Assembly (NCBI GenBank): GCA_037044955.1
Contig: JBAOHX010000002.1
Location: forward strand, 372,001 to 436,000
Origin: JAJXWB01 sp037044955
GTDB taxonomy: Bacteria > Pseudomonadota > Alphaproteobacteria > Rhizobiales > Beijerinckiaceae
Length of the DNA stretch: 64,000 bases
Direction: 5' to 3'
Shown here in pieces: positions 26,677 to 34,444 of the stretch (position 1 is the first letter of the stretch; the number at the start of each line of letters is the position of its first letter). A program made the translations under genes and the position numbers. Under the pieces are notes generated by a model. The model was not told where the DNA came from. It did no database searches and saw only the letters and a list, made by a program, of their open reading frames with translations.

Positions 26677-27443
26677 GCACGACATCCGAACCCGTTGGCG
26701 TCGAACGGCGCGGCCACGTGCTGATCGTCACGCTCAATCGTCCCGAGGCGAAGAACGCCTGCAATCTCGCGATGGCGAGCGGCATTCACGCCGCGATGGA
26801 CAGGCTCGACGACGAGGATGATCTGTTCGTGGGCATCATTACCGGCGCCGGCGGCACGTTTTCGGCGGGGGCCGATCTCAAGGCGCTGGAACGCGGAGAA
26901 CGCGGCGTGACCGAGCGCGGCGGGTTCGGCATGTTCAAGCGACCGGCGCGCAAGCCGCTGATCGCCGCGGTCGAAGGATACGCGGTCGGCGGCGGTCTTG
27001 AACTCTGCCTGTGTTGCGACCTGATCGTCGCGGCGTCCGACGCCAAACTCGGCCTGCCCGAGGTGCGGCACAATGTCGTTGCGGTCGGCGGCGGCCTGTT
27101 CCGTCTGCCGCGCCGCATCCCCTATCACCTGGCGATGGAACTGGCGCTGACCGGTCAATTGCGCGACGCCGCTTTCTTTCAGCAATACGGATTGATCAAC
27201 CGCGTGTGCGCGCCCGGCGGCGCGCTCGAAGAGGCGATCAACTTGACCGAGTCGCTCCTGGTGAACGGACCGACCGCGCTCGCCGCATCGAAACAGATCA
27301 TGCGGCAGGCCAGCGATTGGACCGACGCCGAGGCATGGGACAAGCAGGCCCCGATCGCCGCACATGCGTTCGATGCAGAGGATCGTCGCGAAGGCGTTCG
27401 CGCCTTTGCGGAGAAGCGCAAGCCCGTCTGGCAAGGACGGTGA
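26673..27443 (+). CDS. Enoyl-CoA hydratase/isomerase (crotonase family)
   Basis: Crotonase-fold protein, 256 aa. The first oxyanion-hole segment is FSAGADLKALERGER and the second is EGYAVGGGLELCLCCD. A catalytic-type Glu is in LGLPEVRHNVVAVGGGLFRLPR. The C-terminal AFAEKRKPVWQGR is typical. A single catalytic Glu is visible, with Val-Ala-Val after it, so hydratase or isomerase activity cannot be separated. The start overlaps the alkylsulfatase stop, which ties the two in one operon and supports beta-oxidation of the desulfated chain. Confidence 0.9.
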   Translation: MSTTSEPVGVERRGHVLIVTLNRPEAKNACNLAMASGIHAAMDRLDDEDDLFVGIITGAGGTFSAGADLKALERGERGVTERGGFGMFKRPARKPLIAAVEGYAVGGGLELCLCCDLIVAASDAKLGLPEVRHNVVAVGGGLFRLPRRIPYHLAMELALTGQLRDAAFFQQYGLINRVCAPGGALEEAINLTESLLVNGPTALAASKQIMRQASDWTDAEAWDKQAPIAAHAFDAEDRREGVRAFAEKRKPVWQGR

Positions 27444-27507
27444 TGCGGCCCTGATCGAGAACGGACGACAAATCGGCGAAACGAAACGCGCGGCGGCGGA
27501 GGACGAG

Positions 27508-28737
27508 ATGAACGATCGCACTATTCTTCGATTGAGCGCGGGCGTCACGGCGCTCGTCGGCTTTCTCACGTTCGCCGCGTCTGCGATGGCGCAAAAGAGA
27601 TACGACGTCGGCGCCACGGACACGGAAATCAAGATCGGGAACATCTTGCCTTATAGCGGGCCGGCCTCGGCCTATGCGGTGATGGGCAAGGCGAGCGACG
27701 CCTATTTTCGAATGATCAACGACCAAGGCGGCGTAAACGGGCGCAAGATCAGGTTCATATCGTACGACGACGCATACAGCCCGCCGAAGACCGTCGAACA
27801 GGCGCGCAGGCTGGTCGAAAGCGACGGCGTTCTTCTGCTGTTTCAGCCGCTGGGAACCTCCGGCAATTCTGCAATCCAGAAATACATGAACGCGAAGAAG
27901 ACGCCTCACCTGTTCGTGGCCTCAGGCGCAACGCGGTTTGGGGATCACAAGAACTATCCGTTCACGATGGGCTTTCAACCGAACTACGAGAGCGAAGGCC
28001 GCATCTACGCGAAGTTCATCCTCGACAACCATCCCCGCGCCCGGATCGGCGTCCTCTACCAGAACGATGATTTCGGCAAGGACACCGTGAAGGGCCTGAA
28101 AGCGGGCCTTGGCGACAAGGCCGCGATGATCACGGCTGAGGCGAGTTACGAGATCGCCGATCCGACCATCGACTCGCAGATCGTGAAATTGCGCGCGTCC
28201 GGCGTCGATGTGTTCGTGGACATAGCGGCGCCGAAATTCGCGGCGCAGGCCATCAAGAAGCTCGCGGAGCTGAACTGGAAACCGGTGCACATCCTCACCA
28301 ACGTCTCCGGCTCGATCGCCACGGTTCTCAAGCCGGCCGGCCTGGAAAACGCGCTGGGAATTCTCAGTACGGCCTACACGAAAGACCCGAGCGACCCGAC
28401 ATGGGACAATGATGCCGGCATGAAGAGGTGGCGCGCCTTTCTCGACAAATACGCGCCCGACGCGGATCGGCAGGACCAGGGGTACATTGCGTCCAACATG
28501 GCGGCGCAGACGCTCGTCGAAGTCCTCAGAAGGTGCGGCGACGATCTCACGCATGAAAACATCATGCGCCAGGCCGCCGATCTGAAGGGCTACGAGGTCG
28601 ATGTTCTGCTGCCCGGCATCAGGCTCAACACGAGTCCGACCGACTATTACCCTGTGGAGCAGATGCAGATGCGCCAGTTCGATGGCCAGAAATGGCGGCT
28701 GTTCGGACCGGTCATAGACGGCAAGATCGGCTCCTAG
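27508..28737 (+). CDS. Periplasmic substrate-binding protein, branched-chain amino acid (LivJ-like) family
   Basis: Type I periplasmic binding protein, 409 aa. The signal peptide is residues 1-28, ending ASAMA. The mature domain starts TDTEIKIGNILPYSGPAS and includes MINDQGGVNGRKI, SDGVLLLFQPLGTSGNSA and FGKDTVKGLKAGLGDK. Members of this branch often bind aromatic or organic acids rather than amino acids. No LivHMGF permease or ATPase genes are anywhere in the window, so it is an orphan binding protein that must use a transporter encoded elsewhere. I chose the ATG at 27508 because it begins the signal peptide. The ribosome-binding site GGAGGACGAG precedes it. Located in the catabolic operon behind the enoyl-CoA hydratase gene. 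Confidence 0.9.
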   Translation: MNDRTILRLSAGVTALVGFLTFAASAMAQKRYDVGATDTEIKIGNILPYSGPASAYAVMGKASDAYFRMINDQGGVNGRKIRFISYDDAYSPPKTVEQARRLVESDGVLLLFQPLGTSGNSAIQKYMNAKKTPHLFVASGATRFGDHKNYPFTMGFQPNYESEGRIYAKFILDNHPRARIGVLYQNDDFGKDTVKGLKAGLGDKAAMITAEASYEIADPTIDSQIVKLRASGVDVFVDIAAPKFAAQAIKKLAELNWKPVHILTNVSGSIATVLKPAGLENALGILSTAYTKDPSDPTWDNDAGMKRWRAFLDKYAPDADRQDQGYIASNMAAQTLVEVLRRCGDDLTHENIMRQAADLKGYEVDVLLPGIRLNTSPTDYYPVEQMQMRQFDGQKWRLFGPVIDGKIGS

Positions 28738-28831
28738 CCGTTTTCGGGGCGTCGCTGCGGAGCAAGCGCAATGTACAGACAACGAGGAAGCGGCGGCGGC
28801 GCGCGGCGACAAGGAGCGTTCGAGCGGCTAC

Positions 28832-29983
28832 ATGACGCCGGAGCGACGCCAGATCCAGGACTCCGTCCGCGAGTTCACCGCCAGGGAGGTCACGCCGGTC
28901 GCGAACCGGCTGGATCCGGAGCGCGGCGAGATTCCGATGTCGCTGCGCGAGAAAATGGCCGACATGGGATATTTCGGCATTCTCATTCCGGAGGAATATG
29001 GAGGGCTCGGGCTCGGCCGCTTTGAATATTGCCTGATCGCCGAAGAACTGGCGCGCGGCTGGATGAGCGTCGCGAGCCTCATCGCGAGAGGCAACGGGCT
29101 GGCGGGCGCTCATACGATGAGCGAACAGCAGAAGCGCCACTACCTCCCGAAAGTCGCGCGTGGCGAATTTCTCGGCGCTCTGGCGATGTCCGAACCGAAC
29201 GCCGGCTCCGATGTCGCCAACATATCCTGCCGGGCGTCGCGCGACGGCGACGACTGGCTCATAACCGGAAACAAGTACTGGTGCACGTTCGCAGATGGCG
29301 CAGACTATCTTCTCGTCGTCGCGCGAACGGATTCCTCGCAGGCGGCGAGCCGGCACAGGGGTCTCAGCTCCTTCATGATCGAGAAGCCGCGTGGGGAATT
29401 GCCGCGCGGCGTGAGCGGCAGTCCTATACCCAAGATCGGCTATTTCGGCTGGAAGACCTGGGAGCTATCGTTCGACAATTGCCGCATTCCCGGGCATGCG
29501 CTGGTCGGCGACGAGGGCCAGGGCTTCTACATCGTCAGCCGATGGCTGGAATCCGCCCGGGCGCACACGGCCGCGCGCTCGATCGGCCTGGCGACGGCCG
29601 CGCTCGATCAGGCGCGGCGATATGCCGGTGAGCGCGTTCAGTTCGGACAAGCCATAGGAAATTTTCAGGCCATCCGATTCAAGCTGGCGCATATGGCGAC
29701 CGAAATCGAAGCCGCACGGCAGCTCATGTATCATGTCTGCTGCGAACTCGACGCCGGACGCCGCTGCGATAAGGAGGCGGCGATGGCCAAGTATTTCGCC
29801 TCGGAAATGTCGGAACGCGTGTGCAGCGAGGCGATGCAGATCCTCGGCGGCGCCGGCTACACGACGCTGCACCCGGTCGAACGCTATTGGCGCGACGCCC
29901 GCCTGACCAGGATATTCGAAGGCACGTCCGAAATTCAGCTTCGCATCATTTCCGATCATCTCCTCGGCAAATCCGACCGGTAG
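28832..29983 (+). CDS. Acyl-CoA dehydrogenase
   Basis: FAD flavoenzyme, 383 aa, oxidising an acyl-CoA to the 2-enoyl-CoA. Domains in order: N-terminal helices (MTPERRQIQDSVREFTAREV), the middle beta-domain with LAMSEPNAGSDVANISC and ITGNKYWCTFADGADYL, and the C-terminal helices with RVQFGQAIGNFQAIRFKLAHMA and QILGGAGYTTLHPVERYWRD. The catalytic Glu is in IFEGTSEIQ, the position used by short/medium-chain enzymes. It follows the binding-protein gene by 94 bases in the same direction. Electrons would pass to ETF, not encoded here. Confidence 0.92.
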   Translation: MTPERRQIQDSVREFTAREVTPVANRLDPERGEIPMSLREKMADMGYFGILIPEEYGGLGLGRFEYCLIAEELARGWMSVASLIARGNGLAGAHTMSEQQKRHYLPKVARGEFLGALAMSEPNAGSDVANISCRASRDGDDWLITGNKYWCTFADGADYLLVVARTDSSQAASRHRGLSSFMIEKPRGELPRGVSGSPIPKIGYFGWKTWELSFDNCRIPGHALVGDEGQGFYIVSRWLESARAHTAARSIGLATAALDQARRYAGERVQFGQAIGNFQAIRFKLAHMATEIEAARQLMYHVCCELDAGRRCDKEAAMAKYFASEMSERVCSEAMQILGGAGYTTLHPVERYWRDARLTRIFEGTSEIQLRIISDHLLGKSDR

Positions 29984-30113
29984 GACGATGTTCCGACGCC
30001 GACGACCCTTCAGCGGGGCGCGCAGTTGGACCGAGATCGCGACGTATTGATCGGCGCGGAGCGATGCCGTACATTCGCAGGCTACACGGCGTCGGGAAGG
30101 AGGTCGCCGCTGG

Positions 30114-32960
30114 ATGCTGCCGAACGCGATCGTAAAGTCGAAACTGTTCCCGCCGAAAATCGCCGGACGTGCTTTGCCGCGCCAGCGCTTGCTCACGCGA
30201 TTGCTCGACGCCCGTCGCATTCGGTGTGTTGTGCTGCACGGGTTGGCGGGATGCGGAAAGACGACGCTCGCGACGACCTGGCGACAGGCCCTGTTGCCGA
30301 TGGGGTTCGACGTAGCATGGCTGACATTGGCGGCCGATGACAACGATATCTCCAGATGGCTCGACTATCTGCTCGCGAGCTTCGCCCAGATCGATCCGGC
30401 GATGACCTCCGACGCCTCGTTGCTGGCCGGGCGCGGCGGCGACAGCGAGGCCGTGGAACGGGCGCTGATATCGCTCGTGCAGACGCTGACGTTGCGATCG
30501 CGCGACTTGACGCTGTTTCTCGACGATCTCGACTACCTTACTGATGTCCGAAGTCGCTGGGCGCTCCAGTGGATGATCGACAATGCGCCGCAAAATCTGC
30601 ATTTCGTCCTGATCTCGCGCCGCCCGCCGCCGGTATCGCTGTCGCGGCTGCGCGATCATGGCCAATTGCTCGAACTGGACTTTCGGGACTTTCGATTCTC
30701 GCGAGAAGAATCGGAGATGTTTCTCGAGGCGCAACTCGGCGTCATCGACCGCCGCGACGCAGCCGCAATCTACGAACGCACGGACGGCTGGGCCGCCGGG
30801 CTTCAACTGCTTTCGATCGGCTGGAAGAAGTCCGGCGACCGGCGTGCGCCACGAGGCGACGTCAAACAGGCTAAAGTGCAGGACGCCCACGCGTTCTCGA
30901 ACTATTTCGAGACCGAAGTCCTTTTGAGACTATCCCTGTCCGAGCTGGCTTTGTTGACCCGGGCGGCCGCATGCAATCGATTCTGCGCATCCCTGTGCGC
31001 GGCCATGCTCGGTCGCCCGAACGAAGGCGCCGATGTGGCGGCGGCGCTTTCCCGACTCGAGGCGGACAACGCTTTCATCTTGCGCATCGAGGGCTTCGAG
31101 CGCGAGGTCTGGTACCGATTTCACCCCCTGCTGGGAGAAACGCTCGGCGATCGGTTCGAGAAGCTCGGCGAAGACGAGCGGCGTCTGGTTCACGAGCGAG
31201 CGTGGGTCTGGTTTCAAGGCCGAGGCCATATCGAAGAGGCGATGCGTCACGCCATGCGCGCCGGGGAATCCGCCGCCGCCGCCGACTTGCTCGAACAATA
31301 CGCGCAAGATTTATATATGAGCGGAAACATCCGCGGCCTGCTCGGTTTGGTAAGGCAATTGCCTCCAAAGGAAATTCAGTCGCGCGTGCTGCTGCGCCTG
31401 TGGATGGCCCGCTCGCAATTGTTCGCGCGTGAGTTGCAGGCTTGCGCAGCCAGCATCGATGACCTGCAGAACGACATTCCCGCCCATGATCTGGCGAACC
31501 GATATGCGCTGACTCTGCTGCGCGCATCCTACGCTATTCAGCGCGACGATGCGCGGGCGGTCGAAGCCATCAGAGAATTGCTATCCGCCGTCCCGGAGGC
31601 CGCCGACGCTTCGATGATCGGCGGCCACAACAATATTCTGACGTGGCTTCATCTGCGTCACGGCGAATACGCCGAGGGCCGTCGGATTCAGCGCGAAGCG
31701 CCGCCGTTGCTGGTCAACGGAGCGCCTCTGCTCGGCACGGCCGGCGGCGCCCTTCAAGGCGAAGGTCTCGTCGGCCTCAGCTATGCGCTCGAAGGAGACG
31801 TGGTCGAGTCGGAGCGCTGCTATCGCGACGTTCTGTTCAAGGCCGAACGGAACGGCGTCGCCTGCCACGAAGCGAATTGTTTCGCGACCGCCTGTCTCGG
31901 CGAAATTCTCTACGAGCTCAACGACCCTGCCGGCGCGATTCGGCTGCTCGAAACCAAGGTCGATCTTCTCGAGCGCATTTCCATTCCCGACTCTGTCTTG
32001 CGCGCGCTGACCGCCTTGTCGGACGCCTCCTGGATTTGCGGCCATGAGCTCGATTCGCTCGCCTATCTGCAACGCCTCGAAGAATATGCCTCGAACCTGT
32101 CGCTCGACCGCCTGCTTGCCGCCGGCTTGGCCGGGTTGGCGCGAAGGCGGCTCCAGCGCGGGGAGTTCGAAAAAGCCAAATCCGATCTCGCCAGACTGGT
32201 TGCGATCGATACGCGGCGCCCTGCGCGATCCGACGCGTTCGCGCTCGACGAAATCGAGCTGCTGAGCGGCCGTGCGCAGGTGGACTGGCGGATCGCGACA
32301 GGCGATCTCGAAGGGGCCGCCGCTCTGCTGGACCCATTGATTGCGCGGAGCCGGAATCGCGGTCGCCAGCAGGTCGTCGTCCATCTCGCCATGCAGAGGG
32401 GCTGGGTCGCCGATCGGCTCGGGCGCCTGGAGGAGGCGAGGAGTTCAGCGTTCTCCGCGCTGCATCTGGGGCGTCGGCTCGGTCTTGTCCGGAGCATTCT
32501 GGACGTCAATGCGCAGATCGTTCCCTTGATCCGAAAACTTTCGAAGGCCGAACCGCTCGATCCCCTGCTTGCCTTCTACGTCGACCGGCTGGCCGCCGCC
32601 TCGACGCCGGCGACGCTACGGATCGACACGACACAGACAGCGCCGTCCGAACCGCTCAGCGAGCGCGAATTCGAAATCGTCGATTTGCTGGCGCAGGCGC
32701 TCCCCAACAAGAAGATCGCGCGGACGCTGGGACTGTCGCCCGAAACCGTCAAATGGCACTTGAAGAACATTTACGGCAAGCTGGGCGTCTCCGGCCGGGA
32801 CGAAGCGGTGGCGCGCATGCGAGACGCCGCTCGCCCGACGGCCGCGCCGCAATCCGGATGTCGCGGTGCGGCGCTGAAGACCGTGACCAGCTCAGAGCTT
32901 TCTGGAAATAAGATCGCGCATCACCTCGCTGGCGCCGCCGTAGATGCGGTTGACCCGTGA
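30114..32960 (+). CDS. Large ATP-binding LuxR-family (MalT-like, LAL) transcriptional regulator
   Basis: Protein of 948 aa. N-terminal STAND-type ATPase with Walker A GLAGCGKTTLA (about residues 43-53) and Walker B LTLFLDDLDYL, a long helical/TPR-like middle region (roughly 350-830), and a C-terminal LuxR HTH (PLSEREFEIVDLLAQALPNK, then KIARTLGLSPETVKWHLKNI). This is the MalT/AlkS architecture. AlkS controls alkane degradation, and such proteins often regulate catabolic operons in response to a pathway substrate. The start at 30114 has an AAGGAGG site. Its last 69 bases overlap, tail to tail, the convergent acyl-CoA dehydrogenase gene, and the corresponding 23 residues have no family similarity that I can see. 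It probably controls the alkylsulfatase operon that precedes it. Confidence 0.9.
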   Translation: MLPNAIVKSKLFPPKIAGRALPRQRLLTRLLDARRIRCVVLHGLAGCGKTTLATTWRQALLPMGFDVAWLTLAADDNDISRWLDYLLASFAQIDPAMTSDASLLAGRGGDSEAVERALISLVQTLTLRSRDLTLFLDDLDYLTDVRSRWALQWMIDNAPQNLHFVLISRRPPPVSLSRLRDHGQLLELDFRDFRFSREESEMFLEAQLGVIDRRDAAAIYERTDGWAAGLQLLSIGWKKSGDRRAPRGDVKQAKVQDAHAFSNYFETEVLLRLSLSELALLTRAAACNRFCASLCAAMLGRPNEGADVAAALSRLEADNAFILRIEGFEREVWYRFHPLLGETLGDRFEKLGEDERRLVHERAWVWFQGRGHIEEAMRHAMRAGESAAAADLLEQYAQDLYMSGNIRGLLGLVRQLPPKEIQSRVLLRLWMARSQLFARELQACAASIDDLQNDIPAHDLANRYALTLLRASYAIQRDDARAVEAIRELLSAVPEAADASMIGGHNNILTWLHLRHGEYAEGRRIQREAPPLLVNGAPLLGTAGGALQGEGLVGLSYALEGDVVESERCYRDVLFKAERNGVACHEANCFATACLGEILYELNDPAGAIRLLETKVDLLERISIPDSVLRALTALSDASWICGHELDSLAYLQRLEEYASNLSLDRLLAAGLAGLARRRLQRGEFEKAKSDLARLVAIDTRRPARSDAFALDEIELLSGRAQVDWRIATGDLEGAAALLDPLIARSRNRGRQQVVVHLAMQRGWVADRLGRLEEARSSAFSALHLGRRLGLVRSILDVNAQIVPLIRKLSKAEPLDPLLAFYVDRLAAASTPATLRIDTTQTAPSEPLSEREFEIVDLLAQALPNKKIARTLGLSPETVKWHLKNIYGKLGVSGRDEAVARMRDAARPTAAPQSGCRGAALKTVTSSELSGNKIAHHLAGAAVDAVDP

Positions 32961-34031
32961 ATCGACGTAGGCGCGGGCGACAGGATATTCGAGCATGTAG
33001 CCGTAGCCGCCATGCAACTGCAGCATTTCGTCGAGCGCCTTGCCCAGGGTTTCGGTCGCGAAAAGTTTTGCGATCGCCGATTCCTCGAGCGTCAGGCCCC
33101 GCCGCATGTGTTCGGCGAGATAATGGTCGACCATCAGGCGGACCGCGATCGCCTGCGCCTTGATGTCGGCGAGTTTGAATTTCGTGTTCTGGAAGTCCCA
33201 GACCGTCTGATTGAAAGCCTTGCGCTCCTTCACATAGGCAAGCGTGCTTTCCAGTGCGGCTTCGAGCCGCGCCGCAGCCGATATGGCGATCGAAAACCGC
33301 TCCTGCGGCAATTCCCCCATCAGATAGGAAAAGCCTTTGCCTTCTTCCCCGAGACGGTTGGAGACGGGAACGCGCACGTTGTCGAAGAACAGTTCGGCGG
33401 TGTCCTGCGCATACATGCCGATCTTTTCCAGTTTGCGTCCGCGACTGAATCCGGCGCGATCTGCTTCGACGACGACAAGCGAAATGCCCTTCGCGCCCGC
33501 GTTAGGATCCGTCTTGCAGACCACGATGATCAGGTCGGCGTTGAGACCGTTGGAAATGAATGTCTTGGCGCCGTTGATGACGTATTCGTCGCCCTCGCGC
33601 ACGGCCGTCGTGCGGATCGCCTTCAGGTCGCTGCCGGTGCCCGGTTCGGTCATGCAGATTGCGGTGATCAACTCGCCGGCGCAGGCGCCCGGGATCCACT
33701 TGCGCTTCTGTTCCTCGTTTCCGGCGCGTGCGATGTAAGGCACGATAATGTCGGAATGGACCTGAAATCCGGGCCCGCTCAGGCCGAGGCGCGCCGTCTC
33801 CTCCGCCATGACGGCGGCATGCCCGAAATCGCCGCCGCCGCCGCCGTACTCGGCCGGCAGCGATATGCACAGAAGGCCTTCGCGGCCGGCCTTGAGCCAG
33901 GTTTCGCGATCGACGCGTCCGGCCTTGTCCCATTCGGACTGCCGCGGAAGGCACTCCTTCTCGAGAAAGCGTCGCACGGTCGTGCGAAACATTTCATGGT
34001 CTTCCCGGAAGACGGTGCGGCTGACTTGCAC
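32892..34031 (-). CDS. Acyl-CoA dehydrogenase (long-chain/isovaleryl-like subfamily)
   Basis: FAD acyl-CoA dehydrogenase, 379 aa. Recognised by ICMTEPGTGSDLKAIRTTA, VINGAKTFISNGLNADLIIV, RKAFNQTVWDFQNTKFKLADI, QLHGGYGYMLEYPVARAYVD and the ending IYGGASEVMRDLISRKL. The short-chain catalytic Glu site reads IYGGA, so the base is probably the Glu in LPQERFSIAIS, as in LCAD and isovaleryl-CoA dehydrogenase. A GTG start at 34031 is preferred: it has GAGGG nine bases upstream and gives the family N-terminus VQVSRTVFREDHEMFRTTVR. An upstream in-frame ATG would add 41 unlike residues. It converges on and overlaps the LuxR-family gene. Confidence 0.9.
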   Translation of the reverse strand: MQVSRTVFREDHEMFRTTVRRFLEKECLPRQSEWDKAGRVDRETWLKAGREGLLCISLPAEYGGGGGDFGHAAVMAEETARLGLSGPGFQVHSDIIVPYIARAGNEEQKRKWIPGACAGELITAICMTEPGTGSDLKAIRTTAVREGDEYVINGAKTFISNGLNADLIIVVCKTDPNAGAKGISLVVVEADRAGFSRGRKLEKIGMYAQDTAELFFDNVRVPVSNRLGEEGKGFSYLMGELPQERFSIAISAAARLEAALESTLAYVKERKAFNQTVWDFQNTKFKLADIKAQAIAVRLMVDHYLAEHMRRGLTLEESAIAKLFATETLGKALDEMLQLHGGYGYMLEYPVARAYVDSRVNRIYGGASEVMRDLISRKL

Positions 34032-34444
34032 GCGCGTAACCCTCGCTCGATCGATGGCCTGATTGGCCCGGCGAATTATCGTAGGCTTCAGATCGTGCGC
34101 AAGACGCCCCCCACATTGGGGGGCGCCGGCTCTGTGCCGGGCGAATTGCGACACGGTCTTCCGCGGATCGCTGCGGTAGGAATGGTCGCCCGGTGTCGGA
34201 CCCGCTCTCTTTCCGGACCTTCCGAGACCTTGCGCCGAATGTCTCGGATGGGTCAGGAACAGTCACCGGCTTCGGGGCCGAGAACAGACGCTCCGCGCCC
34301 GGTCGAGCAGCGCTGTGCGGCCAAGCCTCGTCGCGATCCGGGCGCGGGATGCCCTGGGGCCTGTCTACAAGGCGCACAGCGCGGCCAGAAGTCTACTTTC
34401 TCGGAAATGTCGCGCTTCTTTCGAGGCCGAGCGACAACGACGTT
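34032..34444. other. Intergenic region with a GC hairpin ahead of the acyl-CoA dehydrogenase gene
   Basis: About 413 bases without a supported gene. At 34105-34125 there is a nine-base perfect stem (CGCCCCCCA with its complement) and a three-base loop, about 75 bases upstream of the GTG start at 34031. It could terminate the leftward operon ending at 34445 or act in the 5' leader of the dehydrogenase gene. Confidence 0.5.
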
